A model generated the notes under the pieces. It worked only from the letters and a program-made list of their open reading frames with translations, did no database searches and was not told where the DNA came from. From assembly GCF_025943985.1 (NCBI RefSeq), contig NZ_JAPCWE010000016.1, positions 1 to 64,000 on the forward strand: a stretch of DNA of 64,000 bases. Direction: 5' to 3'. The DNA is from Anaerorudis cellulosivorans. GTDB lineage: Bacteria; Bacteroidota; Bacteroidia; Bacteroidales; Dysgonomonadaceae. Of this stretch, positions 17,776-25,641 are shown in pieces (position 1 is the stretch's first letter; the number at the start of each line of letters is the position of its first letter). Position numbers and translations under genes: made by a program.

Positions 17776-18357
17776 ATGGGGAATACAATTTACAAAACCA
17801 TTGAAAATGCAATCAAGCATTGGTACCTGCCTTTGATTGTGGGCGTTTTATTGATTGTGTTGGGAATTTGGACACTCACAACGCCGTTAGAATCATACAT
17901 TATGCTTTCTATCGTCTTTGCTGTGGGATTCTTCCTTAGCGGGATATTCGAAATGATTTTTGCTTTTTCCAATAAGCATAAATCATGGGGATGGTCTTTT
18001 GCCTTAGGACTTTTGAGTATAATCATCGGACTATTGATGATTTTAAACCCTGCCATTTCTATGGCGACTCTACCTTTTTATGTGGGATTCATGTTGTTGT
18101 TTTATTCCATTTTGGGTATAAGTTCGGCTTACGAAATGCGGCAGTATGGAATAATGGATTGGGGCTGGCTGATGCTGGTTGCTGTATTGGCACTGATTTT
18201 TTCATTTATGATGTTGTGGAATCCGCTTTTTGCAGGAGTAAGCATTGTTGTTTGGACAGGTATTGCTTTTATTGTGACCGGCTTTTATATGATTTATTTT
18301 TCTACGCGGCTCATTAAGTTGAATAACCTGTGGAAAAAGATGAAAAATGAATTGTAA
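17776..18357 (+). CDS. HdeD-like (DUF308) six-helix membrane protein
   Basis: This 193-aa protein consists almost wholly of membrane segments with Gly-rich turns (VGVLLIVLGIWTL, AVGFFLSGIFEMIFAF and similar), the pattern of the HdeD/DUF308 family. E. coli HdeD is linked to acid resistance, but the role here is unknown. AAGGAG lies 8 nt before the ATG, a strong Shine-Dalgarno site for this genome. It is a single gene that converges with the NlpC/P60 gene. Confidence 0.75.
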   Translation: MGNTIYKTIENAIKHWYLPLIVGVLLIVLGIWTLTTPLESYIMLSIVFAVGFFLSGIFEMIFAFSNKHKSWGWSFALGLLSIIIGLLMILNPAISMATLPFYVGFMLLFYSILGISSAYEMRQYGIMDWGWLMLVAVLALIFSFMMLWNPLFAGVSIVVWTGIAFIVTGFYMIYFSTRLIKLNNLWKKMKNEL

Positions 18358-18426
18358 AAAGGATAGATTCGTTAAAGAAAACCCTTATTTACATTGAAGT
18401 ATCCTATTAAATTAAAGGTGTGCTAG

Positions 18427-19182
18427 TTAGGATTCCTCTTCGGGAGGTGGCACTGCAGTTTGTCTGGTTAAGACGGCAAGGGATTTTTTTTTGAATTTTG
18501 CTTCCTTTTTGTTGGGTGATTGAGGTGCAGTTGCTTCTTTGGGGTATGGAGGGCGGCTGTGAATAATGATTGTCGCAGAATCTGTTTCTATTGCTTTACC
18601 TGCTGGTCTTTTCGTTTGACTGTTTTTGGGGGCTTGTGTAGAAACGGGCGCACGCTGTTTTGCCGTTTCTTTCAGTATTCTGCCCCCTCTTAAATAGCGA
18701 GAATCATAATACGGCTCGCTTGATGAAGAGATGATAACGCCATTGTTGGTGGAAGCATGGATGAAGTTGAATTCTCGCTTCGACGTGATATTGGTTACTA
18801 TTCCCACATGCCCGACTTTTCCGTTACGGTTTTGTCCTTCAAAGAAAACCAGATCCCCTACTTGCAAATCTTCTCTTCGTTGAATTGTGGCTACTTGGCG
18901 GTCTTGTTCTTCGGAACTTGCCCCTAATTTATATCCGAATTTTTTAAATACATAGGCTGTGAATCCGGAACAGTCGAAAGCATAAGGACCTTTACCGCCG
19001 GCTTGATAAGGTTTATGCAGGTACTGCATGCTGTAATTAATAACCTCGTTTCGTATCGATGTTGCCTCGTCTTTGCCTCGTGTTGCCATCCGCTCTGTTC
19101 CGCAGGAGGACAAAATGAAAGCGACAAATAATAAGGAAAGAAGTTTATACCGGGTATTTTTTCGATTCAACAAGAGACACAT
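18427..19182 (-). CDS. NlpC/P60 family lipoprotein endopeptidase
   Basis: This is an exported cell-wall cysteine peptidase. A lipobox (VAFILSSCG) places it as a lipoprotein. The NlpC/P60 core shows the nucleophile in AFDCSGFTAYVF, His in KVGHVGIV, and a third polar residue near NFIHAST. A Pro/Lys/Thr-rich C-terminal tail of about 80 residues follows with no domain. The ATG at 19182 is preferred over GTG 19239 because a -7 box (19212-19219) would start the transcript near 19205, downstream of the GTG. The expected substrate is D-Glu-diamino-acid bonds in peptidoglycan stems. Confidence 0.87.
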   Translation of the reverse strand: MCLLLNRKNTRYKLLSLLFVAFILSSCGTERMATRGKDEATSIRNEVINYSMQYLHKPYQAGGKGPYAFDCSGFTAYVFKKFGYKLGASSEEQDRQVATIQRREDLQVGDLVFFEGQNRNGKVGHVGIVTNITSKREFNFIHASTNNGVIISSSSEPYYDSRYLRGGRILKETAKQRAPVSTQAPKNSQTKRPAGKAIETDSATIIIHSRPPYPKEATAPQSPNKKEAKFKKKSLAVLTRQTAVPPPEEES

Positions 19183-19211
19183 GGAATATCTTTTAAACAG
19201 TATACGTGAGG

Positions 19212-19219
19212 CAAAAATA
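19212..19219 (-). promoter_or_regulatory. -7 box of the NlpC/P60 gene
   Basis: The minus strand reads TATTTTTG, a full TAnnTTTG match. No TTTG is found at the expected -33 spacing. Its position decides the gene start at 19182. Confidence 0.45.
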
Positions 19220-19306
19220 ATAAAAGATAATTGATTCACCGGTGCGAGTTTTTGTTTTTTAACAATTAACGTTTGCGATATGTACGGTTGAATGGAGCAT
19301 ATCCTG

Positions 19307-19314
19307 TATCTTTG
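19307..19314 (+). promoter_or_regulatory. -7 box of the HAD phosphatase gene
   Basis: TATCTTTG matches TAnnTTTG fully. A GTTG lies 16 nt upstream, which is shorter than usual spacing. GGAGG at 19326-19330 is a good ribosome site 9 nt before the ATG. Confidence 0.45.
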
Positions 19315-19339
19315 AAGAAATTATTGGAGGTATTTTTTC

Positions 19340-19945
19340 ATGCAACAACTTAAAAATATTGTTTTCGATTTTGGAGGCGTGCTTATTGATTGGAACCCTC
19401 GCTATTTATACAGAAAAGTATTCAAGACGGAAGAAGAGATGGATTTCTTTTTGCAAAATATCTGCAAGTACGAATGGAATCTTCTCCAAGATGCCGGACG
19501 ATCACTGGATGAAGCTACTCGGATGCTTCAGAAGGAATATCCTGAATATAAGGAAGAAATAGGGATGTATTATGGCCGTTGGGAAGAAATGTTGGGTGGC
19601 CTTTTTGAAGATAATGTAAAATTGATCAGACCCTTGAAAGCGAAATATAAGGTATATGGATTGACCAACTGGTCTGCCGAAACGCTTCCTATCGCTCTGC
19701 GAAAATACGATTTTTTTAAATTGTTTGATGGTATTGTTGTTTCGGGAGAGGAAAAACTGGTTAAACCCGATCCGCGACTTTATCGGATTTTGTTGGACCG
19801 GTATAATTTGAAAGACGAGGAAACGCTTCTTATTGACGACAATGCCGAGAATATAAAAACGGCAAAAGAGTTGGGCTTCAAGACGGTTCATTTAACTCCC
19901 GAAGTGAATTTGGGAGAAACATTGAAAACGATGAAAGTGTTGTAG
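19340..19945 (+). CDS. HAD-superfamily IA hydrolase (YihX-like)
   Basis: A 201-aa cytoplasmic HAD phosphatase. Motif I reads FDFGGVLIDWN, with the second Asp of DxD replaced by Gly, as in the YihX (glucose-1-phosphatase) and haloacid-dehalogenase-like branches. Motif II is LTNWS, the conserved Lys is in KLVKPDPRLY, and motif III/IV is LLIDDNAENI. The substrate cannot be read from sequence. It is a single gene with its own -7 box and a strong GGAGG site. Confidence 0.82.
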   Translation: MQQLKNIVFDFGGVLIDWNPRYLYRKVFKTEEEMDFFLQNICKYEWNLLQDAGRSLDEATRMLQKEYPEYKEEIGMYYGRWEEMLGGLFEDNVKLIRPLKAKYKVYGLTNWSAETLPIALRKYDFFKLFDGIVVSGEEKLVKPDPRLYRILLDRYNLKDEETLLIDDNAENIKTAKELGFKTVHLTPEVNLGETLKTMKVL

Positions 19946-20035
19946 ATGAATGGAATACCGGTATGCTTTGAGTTGAAATGTATCATTATAATACAGTTTA
20001 ACAATTCTTCTGCCGACAGAGATGTTTTTTCTTAT

Positions 20036-20043
20036 TAACTTTG
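20036..20043 (+). promoter_or_regulatory. -7 box upstream of the metK riboswitch
   Basis: TAACTTTG is a full TAnnTTTG match. The predicted transcript start (about 20050) places the SAM-II aptamer at the very 5' end of the mRNA. Confidence 0.5.
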
Positions 20044-20059
20044 CATCGTTAAAAAACAA

Positions 20060-20107
20060 TGTGGAAAGATTTGAGCTGCTTGCAACCACAAAAAAAAATG
20101 CTAAAAG
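20060..20107 (+). promoter_or_regulatory. SAM-II (SAM-alpha) riboswitch upstream of metK
   Basis: The run follows the SAM-II consensus: P1 arm TGTGG (20060-20064), then GATTTGAGC (20068-20076), TTGCAA, the returning CCACA arm (20086-20090), an A-rich spacer, and ATGCTAAAA (20098-20106). GAGC and GCT-AAAA can form the H-type pseudoknot with the U-A triple strand. It lies 84-100 nt ahead of the metK ATG, so control is by a downstream platform rather than direct masking of the ATG. SAM-II elements are known from alphaproteobacteria and Bacteroidetes methionine/SAM genes. Confidence 0.85.
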
Positions 20108-20193
20108 ATTCTTCGCATTTTTCCCTCGTTTGCTTCAGTTTCTTTTTATTCCGTTGTTTTGATAAAACCATTTAATTTTAGAACAGCGAAAAA

Positions 20194-21498
20194 ATGAATT
20201 ATTTATTTACTTCCGAATCTGTGTCCGAAGGACATCCCGATAAAGTATCCGATCAGATATCGGATGCTTTGCTTGACGAGTTTCTGGCGTATGATCCCGA
20301 CTCTAAAGTAGCTTGTGAAACATTGGTAACTACCGGTCAGGTGCTGCTGGCAGGAGAAGTAAAATCCAAAGCTTATGTTGACTTGGCCGAAGTGGCTCGT
20401 AGAGTGATCGCCCGTATCGGCTATACAAAAAGTGAGTACAGGTTTGAAGCCAATTCTTGCGGCGTTTTATCGAGCATTCATGAGCAGTCGGAAGATATCA
20501 ATCGCGGAGTCGAAAAGAAAACCGATCCCATGGATCAGGGTGCAGGCGACCAAGGAATGATGTTTGGTTACGCTATCAACGAAACCGACAACTATATGCC
20601 TCTTCCGTTGGATTTGAGTCATGCATTGTTGCGGGAATTGTCCAACATTCGAAAGAATGAACCGGATTTGATGCCCTACTTGAGGCCGGACGCCAAATCG
20701 CAAGTCACTATTGAATATGCAGAAGACGGCACACCCTTGCGCATCGACACGATTGTAATCTCAACACAACATGATGAATTTATTCTTCCTATCGATAAAT
20801 CGGCTGATGCTGTAGAAAAAGCCAATAAGGCTATGCAGGAGAAAATTAAGCACGACGTGATGACGATTCTTGTCCCCCGTGTTCGCGAAAATTATAAATG
20901 CCGAAAAGATATTCATCGATTATTCGATGACAAGATCAGATATTTGGTAAATCCTACGGGAAAATTTGTTTTGGGAGGTCCGCATGCCGATACCGGACTT
21001 ACGGGACGTAAAATAATTGTGGATACCTATGGCGGAAAAGTACCTCATGGAGGAGGGGCTTTTTCGGGGAAAGATCCTTCCAAAGTTGATCGGTCGGCTG
21101 CTTATGAAGTGCGTCATATTGCCAAGAATCTTGTTGCAGCGGGTGTATCGCCGGAGGTGCTTATACAGGTTTCTTATGCCATCGGTATTGCTCAACCGAT
21201 GAGCATTTACGTAAACACGTACGGGAAAAGTAATATAAAAATGTCGGATGCCGAAATTGCAAAGAAAATCGGTGAAATGTTCGATTTGCGTCCGAAAGCT
21301 ATAGAGCAACGACTGAAGCTTCGCAATCCCATTTATTTTGAATCAGCTTCTTATGGACACTTTGGCCGCGAACCCAAGTGGGTAAAAAAAGTCTTTTCGT
21401 CACGATATATGCCGGAGCCTATCGAGATTGAAGTAGAACTCTTTACGTGGGAAAAACTGGATTACGTGGATCAGATTAAAGAGGCTTTTGGACTGTAA
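20194..21498 (+). CDS. metK: S-adenosylmethionine synthetase
   Basis: MetK makes SAM from methionine and ATP. Signature blocks are SESVSEGHPDKVSDQISDA, the hexapeptide-type GAGDQGMMFGYA, and the P-loop-like GGGAFSGKDPSKVDRSAAY. The length of 434 aa matches the slightly longer Bacteroidetes form. It stands alone behind a SAM-II riboswitch, so its product should repress its own synthesis, and it is followed by a hairpin at 21505-21524. Confidence 0.97.
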   Translation: MNYLFTSESVSEGHPDKVSDQISDALLDEFLAYDPDSKVACETLVTTGQVLLAGEVKSKAYVDLAEVARRVIARIGYTKSEYRFEANSCGVLSSIHEQSEDINRGVEKKTDPMDQGAGDQGMMFGYAINETDNYMPLPLDLSHALLRELSNIRKNEPDLMPYLRPDAKSQVTIEYAEDGTPLRIDTIVISTQHDEFILPIDKSADAVEKANKAMQEKIKHDVMTILVPRVRENYKCRKDIHRLFDDKIRYLVNPTGKFVLGGPHADTGLTGRKIIVDTYGGKVPHGGGAFSGKDPSKVDRSAAYEVRHIAKNLVAAGVSPEVLIQVSYAIGIAQPMSIYVNTYGKSNIKMSDAEIAKKIGEMFDLRPKAIEQRLKLRNPIYFESASYGHFGREPKWVKKVFSSRYMPEPIEIEVELFTWEKLDYVDQIKEAFGL

Positions 21499-21504
21499 TA
21501 GGGG

Positions 21505-21524
21505 ACGAGCATTTTTATGCTCGT
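21505..21524 (+). terminator. Hairpin downstream of metK
   Basis: ACGAGCAT and ATGCTCGT form a perfect 8-bp stem with a TTTT loop, 7 nt after the metK stop. The following sequence has only scattered T, so it is a moderate terminator candidate. Confidence 0.5.
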
Positions 21525-21643
21525 TGCCGTTGTTCATATTCATATTCATGCTGTCTGTTCGTTCGATGATGAAAGTATAAAGCAAGAGAATCATAGTATC
21601 GGATGGGTTTTTTGAATTTGTTTTCTATCTAAAAAAAGAGTTG

Positions 21644-21651
21644 TAAATTTG
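21644..21651 (+). promoter_or_regulatory. -7 box for the DUF4271-hemD unit
   Basis: TAAATTTG matches TAnnTTTG fully, with a TTTG at 21617-21620 (spacing of 23, slightly long). It gives a transcript start close to 21658, about 15 nt before the GTG start. Confidence 0.45.
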
Positions 21652-21672
21652 CGGAAAATATGCACATAGGCG

Positions 21673-22527
21673 GTGATTGACACAATTCCCGATAGGTTGA
21701 CAATTTCCGATTCGTTGTTGTTCCGGTTTTCACCTTTTCAGGTTGTCCCAAACGATTCGGCAGGGCTTTTTTTTAAACCGGATGCAAGCACATTGCATGC
21801 GTTGTCTTCTGTTGTCGATGCAGCCTATGTAGGCATACCGCGAGCTTTCCCTCAACTCGAAAGCAGTATTTTCTTTTTGCTTTTCGTTTTTTGTTTTCTT
21901 TTGTTTTCCCTTTTCTATCGCTCCGAACGAAAAATACTTTTTGCCAATTTCAAGAATTTGGTAAGTTTTCGTAAACGTACTGCTTCTGTATATAAAGAGC
22001 AAGTGACAATCAGAGAAATATGGGGCGAATTGTTCCTTTTGTTTCAGACTGTACTTGTCTTTTCAATGATTTTTTTCGTTTATTTTTGGAATCGGGGTAT
22101 AGCTGAAATGTTTCAGCCAAATCGGTGGCTGCTTTTTTTAGAGGTTTTTTTACTATTAAGCGTTTTCATTTTCTTCCGTTATCTGGTTTACTATTTTTTA
22201 GGAACTGTTTTTTCTCCTGCCAATATCAAAGGTTGGTTAGAAAAATATTTGCAGATAGTGGAGCTGATGGGCATCTTATGCTTCTTCCCTGCCTTTTTCT
22301 ATATTTTTCTTCCGGAAATAGCCCCTATTGCTTTTGTTTTGCTTTTCGTTGTTTTTTTTATAAGCAGAATGGGTGTGATGGTTGCAGCTCTAAACATTTT
22401 TGTTAAAAACAAAATAGGTTTTCTTTATTTTATTGTGTATCTTTGCAGCATTGAAATTTTGCCCTATTTTTTACTTTTAACGGGCTTAGTTTCACTAATT
22501 ACTGTCGTAGGTAATATTGGATTATGA
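21673..22527 (+). CDS. DUF4271 integral membrane protein
   Basis: This 284-aa protein begins with a hydrophilic segment, then about six hydrophobic stretches, with the family end LLLTGLVSLITVVGNIGL. The start is a GTG at 21673, supported by the -7 box at 21644. Its stop overlaps the hemD start as ATGA, so the two are translationally coupled. DUF4271 genes sit beside hemD and rnpA in many Bacteroidetes, but the function is unknown; some link to heme synthesis or membrane protein insertion is only suggested by position. Confidence 0.8.
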   Translation: MIDTIPDRLTISDSLLFRFSPFQVVPNDSAGLFFKPDASTLHALSSVVDAAYVGIPRAFPQLESSIFFLLFVFCFLLFSLFYRSERKILFANFKNLVSFRKRTASVYKEQVTIREIWGELFLLFQTVLVFSMIFFVYFWNRGIAEMFQPNRWLLFLEVFLLLSVFIFFRYLVYYFLGTVFSPANIKGWLEKYLQIVELMGILCFFPAFFYIFLPEIAPIAFVLLFVVFFISRMGVMVAALNIFVKNKIGFLYFIVYLCSIEILPYFLLLTGLVSLITVVGNIGL

Positions 22528-23297
22528 GCGTACGGAGAGTTAAAAAAATACTTATTTCACAGCCACAACCTGCAGATAATAAGTCTCCTTATTATGAAAT
22601 AGCAGATAAGTATCATGTGGAAATTCAATTTCGTCCTTTTATAAAAGTAGAACGAGTTTCTGTAAAGGAATTCAGGCAACAACGTATTAATATTCCTGAT
22701 TTTACTGCTATAATTTTTACATCAAGAACAGCTGTCGATAACTTTTTTTCTTTATGTGAGGAGTTGCGGATTACTATACCCGAAACCATGAAATATTTCT
22801 GTATCTCCGAAAGAGTAGCATTATATTTGCAAAAATATATTGTTTACAGGAAAAGAAAAATATTTTTCAGTTCTACAGGAAAGATGGAAGGATTGAGTAA
22901 TGCCTTGACAAAACATGCAAAAGAAAAATTTCTCTTGCCTGTTCCTGATCAGCATAATGGGGAAATTACCAAATTTCTCGACGAGAAGAAAATCGATTAT
23001 ACGGAAAGTGTTATGTATCGTACAGTAAGTAACGATTTTGAAGAGGGAGAGAAACTGGATTGTGATATGATTATTTTCTTTAGTCCATTGGGCGTGAATT
23101 CGTTACTCAAAAATTTTCCGAACTTCAAGCAAGGAGATATGGCTATTGGATGTTTTGGCAGTACTACAGCCAAAGCAGTGAGAGATGCCGGATTGAGGCT
23201 CGACTGCGAAGCTCCTCTTCCGGGTATACCTTCTATGACGGCTGCATTAGAGCTCTTTCTGAAAGAAAATCAGAAAAACCATACACAGACAAAATAG
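22524..23297 (+). CDS. hemD: Uroporphyrinogen-III synthase
   Basis: This 257-aa protein matches the Bacteroidetes HemD pattern: ILISQPQPADN at the start, IIFTSRTAVDNFF in the first lobe, and IIFFSPLGVNSLLKNFP with FGSTTAKAVRDAG in the second lobe. It closes the linear hydroxymethylbilane to uroporphyrinogen III in tetrapyrrole synthesis. HemD is weakly conserved, so the call rests on these lobe motifs and the DUF4271 neighbour, with which it shares an ATGA overlap. Confidence 0.85.
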   Translation: MSVRRVKKILISQPQPADNKSPYYEIADKYHVEIQFRPFIKVERVSVKEFRQQRINIPDFTAIIFTSRTAVDNFFSLCEELRITIPETMKYFCISERVALYLQKYIVYRKRKIFFSSTGKMEGLSNALTKHAKEKFLLPVPDQHNGEITKFLDEKKIDYTESVMYRTVSNDFEEGEKLDCDMIIFFSPLGVNSLLKNFPNFKQGDMAIGCFGSTTAKAVRDAGLRLDCEAPLPGIPSMTAALELFLKENQKNHTQTK

Positions 23298-23391
23298 CAA
23301 AGAAAGAGCTCAAGAAAATGGCTTGATTCTACAGAAATAATTTGTTTTATAAATTTGTCCCGAAAGCGTATTGAAAAATTATAAAAACTAT

Positions 23392-23399
23392 TATCTTTG
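23392..23399 (+). promoter_or_regulatory. -7 box of rnpA
   Basis: TATCTTTG matches TAnnTTTG fully, with ATTG at 23370-23373 (18-nt spacing). The predicted start near 23406 supports an rnpA start at 23433-23436. Confidence 0.5.
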
Positions 23400-23435
23400 T
23401 TGCAATAATTGCTTTCGGAGGAATGCTTTTTATTG

Positions 23436-23843
23436 ATGGACAAAGGGCAGCGTTTTACTTTAAAAAAAGACGAACGGATAAGGGGCTCTAAACAGATTGA
23501 ATATCTTTTTGTAAATGGCCGATCCTTTGTTTCATATCCGTTACGGGTAGTGTTTATAGAACAACCGCGGGTAACGTCCACACAAGTATCGATCTTTGTG
23601 AGTGTTCCCAAGAAAAAAATTAAATCGGCAGTGGCTCGAAACCGAATAAGGCGGTTGATACGAGAAGCATACCGACTAAATAAATATGCTTTCGATAGAA
23701 GTTGTTTAAATGAGAATCAAATGCTCGAGATCGCATTTGTTTATCTGAAAAATGAAATGTCGGATTATGAAACAATAGAAAGGAGTGTGCGTAAAGCATT
23801 GAAAGAGATAGAAAAGCAATTGAAGGAGAGAGAGAAATGTTGA
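23436..23843 (+). CDS. rnpA: Ribonuclease P protein component
   Basis: RnpA assists the RNase P RNA in 5' tRNA processing. The family RNR region is visible ([25 protein letters not shown]), as is the [17 protein letters not shown] start. The ATG at 23436 (or the TTG directly before it) is chosen; GGAGG lies 11-14 nt upstream. An out-of-frame ATG at 23423 sits closer to that site and opens a 22-codon frame. The protein has 135 aa, and its last 7 nt overlap yidD, the usual rnpA-yidD pairing. Confidence 0.93.
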   Translation: MDKGQRFTLKKDERIRGSKQIEYLFVNGRSFVSYPLRVVFIEQPRVTSTQVSIFVSVPKKKIKSAVARNRIRRLIREAYRLNKYAFDRSCLNENQMLEIAFVYLKNEMSDYETIERSVRKALKEIEKQLKEREKC

Positions 23844-24166
23844 AATTAATAAAGAACATCGTGGTGAAGATTTTGTTGATACCGGTTTATTTTTACCGGT
23901 ATGCTATTTCTCCGCTTACCCCTCCCAGTTGTCGTTACACACCCACCTGTTCTCAGTACACGATAGAAGCATTAAAGAAACATGGACCTTTCAAAGGTTC
24001 TTATCTGTCGGCAAAACGTATTTTAAGTTGCAACCCTTGGGGCGGTTCGGGTTATGATCCCGTACCTGATCCTACTCCAAAGGATAAAAAGACAGACCGG
24101 AAGCATAAGAACTTTAACTATGGAATTATACGACATACACACTCATCAGGTATTTTTAGAGGATAA
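23837..24166 (+). CDS. yidD: YidD membrane-protein insertion factor
   Basis: The conserved YidD core of about 75 residues is clear: [26 protein letters not shown] with its Cys pair, then [16 protein letters not shown]. It helps YidC-dependent insertion at the inner membrane. The 109-aa product has an extra basic tail of about 30 residues. Its last 47 nt overlap the start of the TatD-like gene in another frame, so part of the tail may be a by-product of that packing. Confidence 0.92.
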   Translation: MLKLIKNIVVKILLIPVYFYRYAISPLTPPSCRYTPTCSQYTIEALKKHGPFKGSYLSAKRILSCNPWGGSGYDPVPDPTPKDKKTDRKHKNFNYGIIRHTHSSGIFRG

Positions 24167-24824
24167 TGACGATCCCTATCACTCGTGTATCCTCGATGTA
24201 TATCCTTTAGAATTTGAAGTAGCAAAAGAAACGTACCAACGCCATGCTTTTTCGTGCGGAATACATCCTTGGTATTCCGAAGATAGTGACAATCAGATGA
24301 AATATCTTATCGAGATAGCTCCCGATCCACGAATTGTAGCCATTGGCGAAACTGGTCTTGATAAACTGAAAGGCCCTTCTTTTGATGTGCAAATACCTGT
24401 GTTTATAAAACACATCGAATTGTCGGAAAATCTCAAAAAGCCGGTGATCATCCATTGTGTCAAAGCATGGGAGGAGCTGATAAAAGTACGAAGGGAAACT
24501 AATCCTGCCCAACCGTGGATTATTCACGGTTTCAGAGGCAATCCCGAACTTACCAAACGCCTTATTCGCGAAGGGTTTCTTTTCTCCGTCGGAGAAAAAA
24601 TCAACGTAGATGCCTTGCCGCTTATTCCAATAAATTCGCTGTTCTGTGAAACCGATGAGGATGAGGTGGATATTCGGGATATCTATCAACAGGCTGCTCA
24701 TACGTTGAACAGGGATTTGGAAGATTTTGCAAATGAAATAGCGAAAAATGTACACCGGATATTTCCTACTCTCCCTCCTCCAAAACCATATAATCCCGAA
24801 GAAGAGGATGAAGAGGATGATTAA
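24120..24824 (+). CDS. TatD-family metal-dependent hydrolase (short Bacteroidetes form)
   Basis: A 234-aa TIM-barrel hydrolase with the metal ligands of TatD: DIHTHQ at the start, [22 protein letters not shown], and CETDEDE near residue 180. The start [10 protein letters not shown] at 24120 is preferred over an upstream in-frame ATG at 24054 that lies inside yidD. It ends in an unusual very acidic tail (EEEDEEDD). TatD proteins are deoxyribonuclease-like; the actual substrate is unknown. It is the last gene of the hemD-rnpA-yidD group and converges with rnhA. Confidence 0.82.
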   Translation: MELYDIHTHQVFLEDNDDPYHSCILDVYPLEFEVAKETYQRHAFSCGIHPWYSEDSDNQMKYLIEIAPDPRIVAIGETGLDKLKGPSFDVQIPVFIKHIELSENLKKPVIIHCVKAWEELIKVRRETNPAQPWIIHGFRGNPELTKRLIREGFLFSVGEKINVDALPLIPINSLFCETDEDEVDIRDIYQQAAHTLNRDLEDFANEIAKNVHRIFPTLPPPKPYNPEEEDEEDD

Positions 24825-24835
24825 TTCCTTTTTAT

Positions 24836-25459
24836 TTATTTTCTTCCGAAATCGGCCGGAATTTCACCCCATTTATCGGTTTCCCATTTAATGACCGGAT
24901 TGGGGTAATCATTTTCGATGAGCCATTTTTCTGCCCGTGAAATGAGCTCGAAAATGTACATGTTTTTCTGGGTAAGCTTTAGCTTTGTATTGCATTTCTT
25001 GTTTTTTACCCATTTTATCGCATTAACGCTATCGGAATAGACAGGAATCTTGCTGTTTTGTTGTTTTAGCAAAGCCAGAGCGTGCACAATCCCCAGAAAT
25101 TCGCCGATGTTGTTAGTTCCTCCTTCGAGAGGACCAAGATGGAAAATTTCTTCTCCCGTAGCTACATCAACCCCGCGATATTCCATTTTTCCCGGATTCC
25201 CGCTACAAGCTGCATCCACAGCTATGCTTTCTTTGATGATGTTGGGTGAGGAAAGTGAGGCTTTCTGAGATGCTTTCTTGTGGGTTTTAAAATATTTCCA
25301 TGGATTGTCGTGAAATGCTTTTTCGGCTTCCTCCATGGAATCGAAAGCTTTATAAAGAGCGTTTTCAAACCCCGATACTTGCGCTTCGCATGTTTTCCAT
25401 GAGGTATAAATACCGGGTTTTTTACCTTGCCACACCACATAAAACTTTTGTTTTGCCAT
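24836..25459 (-). CDS. rnhA: Ribonuclease HI with N-terminal viroplasmin domain
   Basis: RNase HI removes RNA from RNA/DNA hybrids. The first 45 residues (MAKQKFYVVWQGKKPGIYTSW) are the caulimovirus viroplasmin/hybrid-binding domain. The catalytic core follows with acidic residues in VDAACSGNPG, NIGEFLGIVHAL, VYSDSVNAIKWV and the late PADFGRK. The start at 25459 has GGAGG 8 nt upstream. An upstream in-frame start at 25534 would add a Phe/Lys-rich stretch without family match. The protein has 207 aa. Confidence 0.92.
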   Translation of the reverse strand: MAKQKFYVVWQGKKPGIYTSWKTCEAQVSGFENALYKAFDSMEEAEKAFHDNPWKYFKTHKKASQKASLSSPNIIKESIAVDAACSGNPGKMEYRGVDVATGEEIFHLGPLEGGTNNIGEFLGIVHALALLKQQNSKIPVYSDSVNAIKWVKNKKCNTKLKLTQKNMYIFELISRAEKWLIENDYPNPVIKWETDKWGEIPADFGRK

Positions 25460-25574
25460 TACATTTCCTCCGAGAAAGGGATATATTGATTTTTTTTGCA
25501 GGGTAAAGGTACGTTTTTTTTGACTTTTACCCATTAATCGCCCTAAAAAACTACCATCTTATCCCATTTTACGT

Positions 25575-25582
25575 TAACTTTG
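25575..25582 (+). promoter_or_regulatory. -7 box of the C1 aminopeptidase gene
   Basis: TAACTTTG is a full TAnnTTTG match about 60 nt ahead of the ATG at 25642. No clear -33 TTTG was seen. Confidence 0.4.
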
Positions 25583-25641
25583 TGCACATCTATTATTTAT
25601 AATGAAGGGAAACCGAAAAATAATATATCAATCTCACAATA

